26,781 nucleotides of DNA from Clostridiales bacterium (GTDB lineage: Bacteria > Bacillota > Clostridia > Oscillospirales > Butyricicoccaceae). Under the pieces are notes generated by a model, which did no database searches, was not told the DNA's origin, and saw only the letters and a list, made by a program, of their open reading frames with translations. Position 1 is the stretch's first letter. Each line of letters starts with the position of its first letter. Position numbers and translations under genes: made by a program. Positions 15,237-23,414 of the stretch are shown here, piece by piece. The stretch covers positions 1 to 26,781 of the forward strand of contig JAHZFK010000033.1 in NCBI GenBank assembly GCA_019421385.1, in the 5' to 3' direction.

Positions 15237-16469
15237 TTATGCGTCCTCCTTTTCAAACTTTGCACCAGAAAAGGATGTATAACCCTTCAGCGTGATTTCA
15301 GATGGTGTACAAGCCCACGCATATCCCAGCTGGGAGGGCAGCTTACCTTCTTCAAAGCAGCGCCATGCCTCATCGGACAGGCCCGGCATAAAAATACCGG
15401 GTTCAGGCGTTTTGACCCGCTCCATGCACTCAGCGGGCAGGGGATGGATTTCCGCCTGATCGCAAATCGCGTTGCATACCGTCAGCTGCGGCAAAATCGT
15501 ATCTACCGTGCAAGGAACTGGGAGTGATGGGTCAGCCGCGACAGCTAACATGGTTCGAATCTTCTGTGCAACATGGTATTCGCCAAGCGCCGCGCCATAG
15601 TTCCGCGTCGTACCGTCACGGAAGGTTGCAATAATTTCAGCTGAATCATCATTACCGGAAGCGGTGACAACCGCGTTCTCAAACTCATAGTGTAGAACCG
15701 GATCAATATCCCGATCCCCCGAATGGGTAACCGCAAGGAAGAAGTCGCAGCCATTTTTGAATTCACCCTGTACAAAGGCAGTATCAAATGTTTCAATGCC
15801 TTTTCCGTTATAGAGTTCCACACGAAGCGTTTCCGGCATAGCAGCCTGTCCCTGCTCTTCGCCGAGAACAAAGAAAGTGTTATGTAAATAGTGCGCAGTC
15901 GCATTGGTCAAAATCGAATCAAGAATCCAATTGCCCTGCGCATCCTTGACACGGCCTTTCCACGGGCTGTTGTAATAGCTGTCGAACCGCTGCCAGGAGA
16001 CATAAGAACGCAGCGAACGCGGTGCGCCGAACACTCCTGCGCGAATGTCCTTTTTCAGGTTTTGAATCGGGTCACAAAACGACATCTGAAAACCAACGCC
16101 AAGCGCTTTCCCGCTGCTTTGCACCACATTACGAATCTCGAGAGCATCCTGTAAAATGGGCGCGAGAGGTTTTTCGCATAGCACATGTGCACCGTGCGAG
16201 AGCGCAAGCATGCACTGCTGCTTGTGCATATGAATCGGGCTGGCAATCAAGACCAGATCTGCCGTATCGGCAAGGAAAAACTCCTCTAGCGTGCGATAAA
16301 AGGGTATTCCCTGCGTTTTCAGCTTCTCATAGCGGGGTACACGCTCATAATACGGATCTACTGCACCAATCAGGGCATAGCTTTCGGGATCGACGAAGCG
16401 TTCCAGCAATCCCAGACAGTAGTCGCCATAACCGCCTGCGCCGACAAGAGCAAGTCTGACTTTGTTCAT
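15237..16469 (-). CDS. Gfo/Idh/MocA family oxidoreductase (first of a tandem pair)
   Basis: The 410-residue protein has a clear Rossmann motif LVGAGGYG at 8-15, VLIASPIHMH at 73-82 and the family lysine in CEKP at 98-101. The second domain includes GNWILDSILTNATAHYLHN, in place of the usual GG-L-D-G-H catalytic helix, with its His in the NATAHYLHN part. A long C-terminal tail (PGIFMPGLSDEAWRCFEEG) is typical of a subgroup of sugar-oxidising members. The ATG at 16469 has AGAGGATG upstream; the longer frame to 16535 lacks a ribosome site. It is divergent in sequence from both other members in the window. Its gene follows the AraC gene on the same strand with a 167-bp spacer that carries its own promoter. 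Confidence 0.84.
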   Translation of the reverse strand: MNKVRLALVGAGGYGDYCLGLLERFVDPESYALIGAVDPYYERVPRYEKLKTQGIPFYRTLEEFFLADTADLVLIASPIHMHKQQCMLALSHGAHVLCEKPLAPILQDALEIRNVVQSSGKALGVGFQMSFCDPIQNLKKDIRAGVFGAPRSLRSYVSWQRFDSYYNSPWKGRVKDAQGNWILDSILTNATAHYLHNTFFVLGEEQGQAAMPETLRVELYNGKGIETFDTAFVQGEFKNGCDFFLAVTHSGDRDIDPVLHYEFENAVVTASGNDDSAEIIATFRDGTTRNYGAALGEYHVAQKIRTMLAVAADPSLPVPCTVDTILPQLTVCNAICDQAEIHPLPAECMERVKTPEPGIFMPGLSDEAWRCFEEGKLPSQLGYAWACTPSEITLKGYTSFSGAKFEKEDA

Positions 16470-16575
16470 AGCGTTGCATCCTCTTTTCCCCGCCCCTGCA
16501 TGATGGGACGTGATGTAATGAAGGGAATCCCGCACAGCACAGCATTTGTAACATGCGGCATGTCCTTATGCTTTC

Positions 16576-16620
16576 ATTATAAATTTCGAGCACGATCACA
16601 TGTCGTACAATATTGTGCTT
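16576..16620 (-). promoter_or_regulatory. Promoter of the tandem oxidoreductase operon with possible AraC site
   Basis: On the minus strand a perfect TATAAT (16581-16576) lacks a good -35. Immediately upstream the inverted repeat AGCAC...GTGCT (about 16589-16619) surrounds a smaller ACAATATTGT palindrome. A good -10 with a poor -35 and an upstream dyad fits activation by the AraC protein encoded at 16637-17452. Confidence 0.4.
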
Positions 16621-16636
16621 TAATATGTAAAACCTG

Positions 16637-17452
16637 CTATATTTCATTTTGATAATCCCGGTAGTGAAGCGGAGTCATACCGGTTTCGCGCCGGAAAGTA
16701 CGAATAAAGTTATTGACATCAGAAAAGCCGGAATGAAAAGCAACCTCACTGATTGTTTTATCGGTATGTGTCAGCAGTTCCTTGGCGCAGGACAGTCGTG
16801 TCCGCATCAGATACTGTTTGGGACTATACCCGGTTGTCTCCTTAAAGCAATGCGTCAAATAGCAGGGAGTCAGAAACACACGAGCAGCCAAATTACTGAT
16901 CGATAACGGCTCAGTATAATGACTGTCAATATATGCCTGTACAGCATAGACTGCATTGCGCCCAGGCGACGAAGTTTGTGGTTTTTCCATCGGACGCGAG
17001 CGATGCAACAGGATCAGCAATTCCGTAATCAGGCTGATGTTCATCAGATCCGGGTATTCGCCCGGTTGCGTGTATTCCTCCTGTAAACGGCGCAACAGGA
17101 TTTCCACACGAGCCATGCAATCGGTCATATCATACCGGTGGCAAAACCCTTTGGGACGGTTGCGCAAGGGTGCCAGCAATCGCCGATCGCCGATCAGTCG
17201 CTCTAACCGAACAGAGTCAAGTATGACGTAATAGCGTTCATAACAAGCAGTGCGCTGCTCCAGCGAGTGTTCTTCAAAACAGCCGATTACAAACACCGAT
17301 CCCGCCGAACCTTCATACAAATTACCGTCAATATCGATCGAAATTTGACCAGATTTTACAAAAAGCAACTCAAATGCATTATGAAAATGAATACGAATCG
17401 CGCAATCGCTGTTTCTGAAGCAACATTCATGGATCAGATCTGGATCCGGCAT
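16637..17452 (-). CDS. AraC family transcriptional regulator
   Basis: The 271-residue protein begins MPDPDLIHECCFRNSDCAIR and has a cupin-like sensor half (IRIHFHNAFELLFVKSGQIS, then GSVFVIGCFEEHSLEQ) followed by an AraC DNA-binding pair: YIDSHYTEPLSISNLAARVF, TPCYLTHCFKETTGYSPKQY and VAFHSGFSDVNNFIRTFRRE-TGMTPLHYR. ATG 17452 carries GGAGGAC upstream; the longer open frame does not. It sits between the minus-strand oxidoreductases and the plus-strand flavoenzyme-TRAP array, the usual place for a local activator of both. Its closing signature resembles the 3358-4215 regulator, but the sensor halves differ, so separate inducers are likely. Confidence 0.87.
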   Translation of the reverse strand: MPDPDLIHECCFRNSDCAIRIHFHNAFELLFVKSGQISIDIDGNLYEGSAGSVFVIGCFEEHSLEQRTACYERYYVILDSVRLERLIGDRRLLAPLRNRPKGFCHRYDMTDCMARVEILLRRLQEEYTQPGEYPDLMNISLITELLILLHRSRPMEKPQTSSPGRNAVYAVQAYIDSHYTEPLSISNLAARVFLTPCYLTHCFKETTGYSPKQYLMRTRLSCAKELLTHTDKTISEVAFHSGFSDVNNFIRTFRRETGMTPLHYRDYQNEI

Positions 17453-17616
17453 AATTTGTCCTCCATTTTTCAAAAAACAAAATTTACATATTATAAGACA
17501 ACTTGGTATGACTATTGCATTTTCGCCTATTATATCATAAACACAACGCACAGGCCATGACGGAGTATCACCAACCAGAAAACCGGATATGCCTGAGAAA
17601 GAAGGAGGTGCTGTTA
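17453..17616. promoter_or_regulatory. Divergent regulatory region between araC-type gene and flavoenzyme-TRAP operon
   Basis: A 164-bp spacer with an AT-rich middle. Plus-strand candidate -10 elements (TATTAT, TATCAT) lie around 17529-17540 without a good -35, again compatible with an activator-dependent promoter. AAGGAGGTG at about 17602-17610 is the ribosome site of the flavoenzyme gene. Confidence 0.35.
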
Positions 17617-18942
17617 ATGAAGCATGAAATGTTTCATTACAAGCAAAAGAGTGAATTGGAAGACACGCTTCGCACTTTGGGTGTGACGCTGCCGCTCAGT
17701 GACAACATAGCAGTTCTCAAGCGTGAAGTCAAGATAGGCAACAAGGTTTCTACCAACTCCATTGCGATTCAGCCAATGGAGGGCTGTGACGGCACAGCGG
17801 ACGGTCGTCCTGATACGTTGACCAAGCGGCGTTATGACCGATTTGCCAAAAGCGGCGCGGGCCTGATCTGGGCGGAAGCGGTCGCAGTTGTAGAAGAAGG
17901 GCGCGCCAATCCTCGTCAGCTCTGGCTGCATGAAGAGAATCTGTCGGCCTTTCAGGAATTTGTATCCAATATCAAAGAAACCTGTATGCGCGAAAACGGC
18001 TTTGAGCCGATTGTCATCATGCAGGCGACGCATTCCGGCCGATACTCCAAACCATATGGCAAACCTGCTCCGCTGATTGCATACAACAACCCAATTTTTG
18101 AAGGGGATGCGCCGATTGCATCCGACCGTATTTTGTCCGATACATATCTCATGCATCTGGAAGAAAAGTTTGGCGAAGCGGCTCAGCTGGCTGAACGGGC
18201 GGGATTCGACGGTGTTGATATCAAGTGCTGCCACCGCTACTTGAACAGTGAACTGCTTTCCGCCTACACCCGCGAAGGGGCATTTGGCGGAAGTTTGGAA
18301 AACCGTACCCGCCTGCTACGTCACGGGGTAAAAAATGCAATGGATGCGACAGGCCGCGACTTTATCGTCACTTCGCGCCTGAATGTCTACGATGGTTTTG
18401 TCTATCCATACGGCTGGGGTGTGCGTCCGGATGCGGGAACAGAAGTAGACCTGACCGAGCCGCTCGAGCTAATTGGCCGTCTGCATCAGGAATTGGGCAT
18501 GGAGCTGCTGGATGTGACCATCGGCAACCCATATTTTAACCCGCATGTCAACCGTCCGTATGATAATGGACCGTATATTCCGGACGAGCATCCGCTGGAA
18601 GGTGTCGCGCGCATGTATCACTGCGTTGGCGCAGTGCAAAAAGCGTATCCGGAACTCAAGGTAATTTCCTCCGGCCTCAGCTATCTGCGGCAGTTCTCTG
18701 CCAATCTGGCAGCCGGTGCAATCGAACAAGGCTATTGCACCATGGCAGGTTTTGGCCGCGAGGCCTTTGCTTATCCGCAGTTCGCCAACGACCTGTTAAA
18801 AAACGGCACAATGGATGCCAGCAAATGCTGCATTGCATGCGGCAAATGCACCGAACTGATGCGCGCCGGCTCTATGGCAGGCTGTGTCATCCGTGACCCG
18901 GAATATTTGCCCATTTATCGCCGCGACGTGCAGGGAAAGTGA
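17617..18942 (+). CDS. OYE-like NADH:flavin oxidoreductase with 4Fe-4S cysteine cluster, single-module form
   Basis: The 441-residue protein is an FMN-type TIM barrel of the Old Yellow Enzyme / 2,4-dienoyl-CoA reductase group: SIAIQPMEGCDGTADGRP near 48-65, QATHSGRYSKP at 136-146, GFDGVDIKCCHRYLNSELLS at 196-215, FGGSLENRTR at 223-232. A C-x2-C-x2-C-x11-C cluster at Cys405, 408, 411 and 423 matches the 4Fe-4S site of trimethylamine dehydrogenase. The large C-terminal FAD/NAD half of that group is absent: the chain ends 18 residues after the last Cys. The usual active-site HxxH is KCCH (Lys203, His206). ATG 17617 has AAGGAGGTG; an upstream in-frame extension has none. Electrons could come from or go to the flavoprotein two genes on. 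Substrate unknown, perhaps an enone or enoate. Confidence 0.85.
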   Translation: MKHEMFHYKQKSELEDTLRTLGVTLPLSDNIAVLKREVKIGNKVSTNSIAIQPMEGCDGTADGRPDTLTKRRYDRFAKSGAGLIWAEAVAVVEEGRANPRQLWLHEENLSAFQEFVSNIKETCMRENGFEPIVIMQATHSGRYSKPYGKPAPLIAYNNPIFEGDAPIASDRILSDTYLMHLEEKFGEAAQLAERAGFDGVDIKCCHRYLNSELLSAYTREGAFGGSLENRTRLLRHGVKNAMDATGRDFIVTSRLNVYDGFVYPYGWGVRPDAGTEVDLTEPLELIGRLHQELGMELLDVTIGNPYFNPHVNRPYDNGPYIPDEHPLEGVARMYHCVGAVQKAYPELKVISSGLSYLRQFSANLAAGAIEQGYCTMAGFGREAFAYPQFANDLLKNGTMDASKCCIACGKCTELMRAGSMAGCVIRDPEYLPIYRRDVQGK

Positions 18943-18951
18943 GGGGCGAAT

Positions 18952-19722
18952 ATGGTGAAGAAAACCGCATTGGTGACCGGTTCGCGCCGCGGTATCGGTC
19001 TGGGCATTGCCCGCAAGCTCGGGCAGGACGGCTATCAGATCATCGTTTCCGCCACAAAAGAGCAGGACGATGCTGTGATCACCACGTTGCGCGGCGAGGG
19101 CATTGACTGTGAGTACATTCCGTGCAATATTGCAAATACGCAGGATCGTGCGCGTATTTTTGAGGATATCCGCACGCGTTATGGCCGTTTGGACGTGCTA
19201 GTGAATAACGCCGGTGTCGCTCCTGATGTACGGCTGGATCTGCTGGAAACCACAGAAGAGAGTTTCGACCGTCTGATGAATATCAATCTGAAAGGCACAT
19301 TCTTTATGTGTCAGGCAGCGGCTAATACCATGATTGCGATGCAAAACGCAGGTTTGGCAGAGTACAGCCCACGTATCATCAACATTTCCTCTATGTCGGC
19401 GTACACTTCTTCCACCAATCGCGGGGAATACTGCGTGTCCAAGGCAGGCATTGCCATGACCACGCAGCTGTTTGCCGACCGGTTGGCGGAATACGGCATT
19501 CCGGTGTTTGAAGTTCGGCCCGGCATTATCCAGACTGACATGACTGCAGGCGTTATGGAAAAGTATCAGAAACTGATCGACAACGGCGTGACACCAATCA
19601 AACGCTTCGGTCAACCCGCGGATGTAGCCAACTGCGTATCTGCCGCTGCAAGTGGACTGCTGGACTTTGCAACCGGACAGGTTCTGAATGCGGACGGCGG
19701 CTTCCATATTCGCCGCCTGTAA
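18952..19722 (+). CDS. Short-chain dehydrogenase/reductase (classical SDR, FabG-like)
   Basis: The 256-residue protein has TGSRRGIG at 9-16 for the cofactor, NNAG at 85-88, the NISSMSA strand with catalytic Ser near 146-147, and Y160-x3-K164 (YCVSK). PGIIQTDMT and a terminal ADGGFHI complete the classical SDR set. Arg residues just after the first Gly in the loop hint at NADP preference. It would interconvert a hydroxyl and a keto group on the imported compound. Its ATG lies 9 bp after the flavoenzyme stop with GAGGGGCG as ribosome site, so it is in the same operon. Fatty-acid synthesis is unlikely in this context. Confidence 0.88.
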   Translation: MVKKTALVTGSRRGIGLGIARKLGQDGYQIIVSATKEQDDAVITTLRGEGIDCEYIPCNIANTQDRARIFEDIRTRYGRLDVLVNNAGVAPDVRLDLLETTEESFDRLMNINLKGTFFMCQAAANTMIAMQNAGLAEYSPRIINISSMSAYTSSTNRGEYCVSKAGIAMTTQLFADRLAEYGIPVFEVRPGIIQTDMTAGVMEKYQKLIDNGVTPIKRFGQPADVANCVSAAASGLLDFATGQVLNADGGFHIRRL

Positions 19723-19743
19723 TCAGGAAGGGGGCATATCGCC

Positions 19744-21703
19744 ATGACAGAACACAAAATCCTCTGCGCAGGCCGGGAAATTCCAGTGTATGCACTGGAT
19801 ACCGTGGTTATCGGTACCGGGTGCGCGGGTTATAACGCCGCGGACAGCCTGTTTAATCTTGGGCGGACCGATGTGGCGATCATAACCGAAGGTGTAAAAA
19901 TGGGCACCTCGCGCAATACAGGCAGCGATAAGCAGACGTATTATAAGCTATCCCTGTGCGCCGATGCTGCGGATTCTGTGCAGGAAATGGCAGAAACGCT
20001 GTTCGATGGCGGAAGCGTACACGGCGATACGGCACTGGCGGAAGCAGCCGGGTCTGTGCGCAGCTTTATGAAGCTGGTAGAACTTGGCGTGCCATTCCCG
20101 TGCAACGCATTCGGGGAATACGCGGGCTACAAAACCGATCACGACCCGCGTCAGCGAGCCACATCGGCCGGTCCGCTGACTTCCCGCTTTATGACCGAAG
20201 CACTGGAACGCAGTGTGCAGCAGAAACAGATCCCTATTTTCAACCAAATGCAAGCCGTGCGCCTGCTTGTCTGGGAGGGCAATGTATTCGGGCTGCTCGC
20301 ATTGGACCTGACCCGTCCAGGGATGGATGGTCTGACATTGTTTGCCGCGGAGCATATCATTCTGGCCACAGGCGACCCCGCGGGCATATATCATGCGTCG
20401 GTCTATCCATACGGCCACACCGGTATGGCTGGTATGGCGCTGGAAGCAGGAGCCAAAATGAACAACCTGCAAGAATGGCAGTACGGACTTGCATCCGTGG
20501 ATTTCCGTTGGAATGTATCCGGCACCTATCAGCAGGTGCTCCCGCGTTATATCTCGGTGGATGCAGACGGTGTGGAACGGGAGTTCCTGCAGGACTATTT
20601 CGATACGCCGCAGCAGGCGCTGGATGCAGTCTTTCTAAAGGGATATCAATGGCCGTTCGATGTGCGAAAAATAGACGGCTCGTCTATGATTGACCTGATC
20701 GTGCAGCACGAAACCATCGACCTGCATCGGACGGTATACATGGATTTCCGCACCAATCCATCCGGCTTGGAACATGGTTTTGACGGGTTTATCCGAAGAA
20801 ACCTATACTTATCTGGAAAACTCCGGCGCGTTGTTGCCGACTCCGATCGAACGGCTGCATCATATGAACCCTGACGCGATCGAATTATATCGCGCACACG
20901 GAATCGACTTGTATACGCAGCCTCTGCGCATTGCAATGTGCGCCCAACACTGCAATGGCGGTGTGGCAGTCGATGCGAACTGGCAAAGCAGCATCGGCGG
21001 CCTGTATGCTGCCGGAGAATGCGCGGGCACATTCGGCATATATCGGCCGGGCGGCTCCGCGCTCAATGCAACGCAAGTTGGCTCAATGCGTGCTGCGGAA
21101 CATATCGCGTTCACCTCTGTAGAACGTCAATTTGATCCCGACGCATTTGCCTATAAAACAGCGGCCGTACTCGACGATTTTCTGAAAACTATTCAAAAAC
21201 GCATCGAACAATGTGATCCAGAAAGCCGTTCGTATACGATCCGCAAGGACATGCAGCAGCGCATGAGCGCATCGGCAGCCCATATCCGTAATGTCGACGC
21301 GCTGGACGCCATGCGGTCCGACATACAAGGCATTCTGCGCCGGTTCTGGGAGGAATATGTTCCGGCGGCACCGGGTGGATTGGCGCAGATGCTGAAAACA
21401 CGCGATCTTTTGATTACACAGGCGGCTGTGCTTTCGTCCATGTCACTTTCTGCGCGCACATGGGGCAGCCGTGGCTCCGGATTGGTCACGGACCACACAA
21501 GTTCCCCTATTGCTGGACCATCCTGCGATAACCACTATCGCACTGCATCCAATGTGGGCCGACATCAAGCCATTGAAACAGTGTGGCAGGAAAACGACGC
21601 ACACTCTGCCATTGTACCTATCCGCCCCATTCCACAACGGGATGACTGGTTTGAAAATGTCTGGCGCGATTATCGCGCGCGCACGGCAAAGCCCAAAGCT
21701 TAG
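19744..21703 (+). pseudogene. FAD-binding fumarate-reductase-like flavoprotein, interrupted by a +1 frameshift
   Basis: The first frame (19744-20874) starts at ATG with AGGAAGGGGGC upstream, has the dinucleotide motif VVIGTGCAGYNAAD (loop at 24-29), and covers the FAD domain and GHTGMAGMALEAGA. The second frame (in phase from about 20789 to 21703) carries SGALLPTPIERLHHMNPDAI, IAMCAQHCNGGVAVDA and GLYAAGECAGTFGIYRPGGS, then a helical C-terminus. They join at the T-run 20788-20790: removing one T gives ...GFDGLSEETYTYLE and a 652-residue protein of normal build. So the gene carries a one-base insertion, or the sequence has an error there. The FrdA/NadB-like family transfers hydride to double bonds or oxidises C-C bonds. 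No FMN-binding or haem domain is attached, so a partner must supply electrons, perhaps the OYE-like protein. Confidence 0.75.
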
Positions 21704-21754
21704 TCCACAAAGGCGCCAGATGCATGGTATCAAAAGATGACTTTTTATAGACCC

Positions 21755-21796
21755 GCGGCAGTATTCGACAAGCCATGCAAACGCATGGTCTGCCGC
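21755..21796 (+). other. Nested hairpin between flavoprotein and TRAP genes
   Basis: GCGGCAG (21755-21761) pairs with CTGCCGC (21790-21796), and inside this CCATGC (21773-21778) pairs with GCATGG (21783-21788). No T-run follows. It lies within a 187-bp spacer inside an otherwise tight operon, so it may be an RNA-processing or regulatory structure that sets TRAP transporter levels. Confidence 0.4.
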
Positions 21797-21890
21797 AGAC
21801 AAAAGCAATGATTCACAGCAGCTTCATGGAACGGCATCGCACCTACATCATGCTGTTCCAACACAAAAGAGAAATGGAGTGATACTCTTC

Positions 21891-22907
21891 ATGAAAACCA
21901 TGATGAAAAGGCTGATCGCCGGCGTGCTCACCACCGCAGCCATTGCGACACTGAGCGGCTGCAGCGGCGGCGTACAAGACCCGAAACATTTGCTGGTCGC
22001 GCACGGCCACGGCGAATGGCATCCGGTCAACATCGGTTTAACCACCTTTGCGGAATCAGTGGAAGCACAAACTGATTATACATTCAGCGTATATCCCAAC
22101 GGCCAATTGGGCGACGACAGCGCAATGGTACAGCTGGTCAAAGCTGGCGTGCTGGACGTAGCCAAGGTTTCCGCAGGCGCACTGGAACAGTTTAACCCTG
22201 CGTATTCCATCTTCTCCGTCCCCTATGTGTTCCAATCCACAGAACACTATTTCAATACCATGAACAACAGTGAAGCGGTGCAGGAGATCTTCAATTCCAC
22301 CCGCGACGACGGATTCATCGCCATCGGTTGGTTTGACTCAGGCGCCCGTTCGATCTATACCACTAAGGAAGGTCCGGTGGAAAGCCCCAAGGATCTGAAT
22401 GGTTTAAAAATCCGTACGATGAACAGCCCGACTTCGGTTGAAATGATCAATAATATGGGCGGTTCTGCAACCCCGATGTCTTCGGGCGAGGTTTACACCT
22501 CCTTGCAGCAGGACATTCTGGACGGCGCGGAAAACAACGAAACCGTACTGGTAGATGACGGCCACGGCGAGGTGTGCAAATCCTATACCTACACCCAGCA
22601 TCAGTATCTGCCCGACATCGTAATCATGTCTATCGAAACCTACGATTCCATGACCGAAGAAGAGCGTCAGATAGTTTATGATGCTATGAAGGAAGCATGG
22701 CAGGCGCACGAAAATGAATGGCTCCAAGTTGTAGAGCGCAACAAGGAAGGCGCCAAGGAGATGGGCGTGCAGTTCTACGAAATCGACAAGACCCCGTTCA
22801 TCGAAGCCTGCAAGCCCCAGCAGGATGCATTCTGTGCTCAAAGCGAGGACAATGCCCGCTACTTTGCGGATTTCCAGAGCTATCTGCCGAAGGAGGAGCA
22901 ACAATGA
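21891..22907 (+). CDS. dctP: TRAP transporter substrate-binding lipoprotein (DctP family)
   Basis: The 338-residue protein has a lipoprotein signal (MKTMMKRLIAGVLTTAAIAT, lipobox LSGC with Cys24) and the DctP fold: KHLLVAHGHGEWHPVN, FSVYPNGQLGDDSAMVQLVK, AGALEQFNPAYSIFSVPYVF. The segment LNGLKIRTMNSPTSVEMINN holds the conserved Arg that salt-bridges the substrate carboxylate in this family, and SSGEVYTSLQQDILDGAENN follows. The substrate therefore is expected to be an organic acid such as a uronate or aromatic acid. ATG 21891 follows TGGAG; a GTG four codons upstream is an alternative. Its TGA overlaps the dctQ ATG. Confidence 0.9.
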   Translation: MKTMMKRLIAGVLTTAAIATLSGCSGGVQDPKHLLVAHGHGEWHPVNIGLTTFAESVEAQTDYTFSVYPNGQLGDDSAMVQLVKAGVLDVAKVSAGALEQFNPAYSIFSVPYVFQSTEHYFNTMNNSEAVQEIFNSTRDDGFIAIGWFDSGARSIYTTKEGPVESPKDLNGLKIRTMNSPTSVEMINNMGGSATPMSSGEVYTSLQQDILDGAENNETVLVDDGHGEVCKSYTYTQHQYLPDIVIMSIETYDSMTEEERQIVYDAMKEAWQAHENEWLQVVERNKEGAKEMGVQFYEIDKTPFIEACKPQQDAFCAQSEDNARYFADFQSYLPKEEQQ

Positions 22908-23398
22908 GAAAGATTATCGATAAAATCATCGAAATCATGTGTACCCTCATTATGGGCTACATGGTGCTGGCGGTTTGCTGGCAGGTCATCACCCGATTCA
23001 TTCTCAAAAATCCGTCCACGCTGACCGAAGAGATTCTGCGCTATTTATTGGTATGGACCACCATGGTGGGCGGTGCATATGCATATGGCCGCCGCAAGCA
23101 CCTTTCCATCAATATTTTGACCAAGAAATTGCCGTACAACGGACAGAAGATTTTGGACATGGTGATTCAGGCAGTAGTCATTCTGTTCAGTGTAATTGTT
23201 ATGATTATGGGCGGCATGCGTCTGGTCAGCACAACCAGCAACCAAATTTCGGCAGCGCTGCGTCTGCCCGTGCCGTATGTTTATGCCAGCGTTGTTGTCG
23301 GCGGTGTCTTGATCATCTTCTATTCGCTGATTTTCATTGTAGAAGATATCAAAGATATGGCAGCTAAAAAAGCAGACGCTTCTGTAACGCAGAACTGA
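22904..23398 (+). CDS. dctQ: TRAP transporter small membrane subunit (DctQ family)
   Basis: The 164-residue protein has four hydrophobic segments, near residues 8-28, 47-65, 88-108 and 124-146. Between them are the DctQ marks QVITRFILKNPSTLTEEILR (Trp/Arg interface and Glu pair) and the RRKHLSINIL loop. It starts in an ATGA overlap with dctP, with GGAGG in the dctP tail, so translation is coupled. It forms the complex with DctM in the membrane. A longer upstream frame overlaps dctP and is rejected. Confidence 0.9.
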   Translation: MRKIIDKIIEIMCTLIMGYMVLAVCWQVITRFILKNPSTLTEEILRYLLVWTTMVGGAYAYGRRKHLSINILTKKLPYNGQKILDMVIQAVVILFSVIVMIMGGMRLVSTTSNQISAALRLPVPYVYASVVVGGVLIIFYSLIFIVEDIKDMAAKKADASVTQN

Positions 23399-23414
23399 GA
23401 AAGGAGAAAGACTC

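Noticed and set aside
20785..20791. GGGTTTA as a -1 programmed frameshift heptamer
   Set aside because: The downstream half of the flavoprotein is in the +1 frame relative to the upstream half, so a -1 slip would not join them.
17617..21703. Bile-acid (bai-like) reductive operon
   Set aside because: The trio OYE, SDR and FAD protein recalls bai genes, but there is no CoA ligase, CoA transferase, 7-dehydratase or BaiG-type transporter, and a TRAP importer and GH28 enzyme are present instead.
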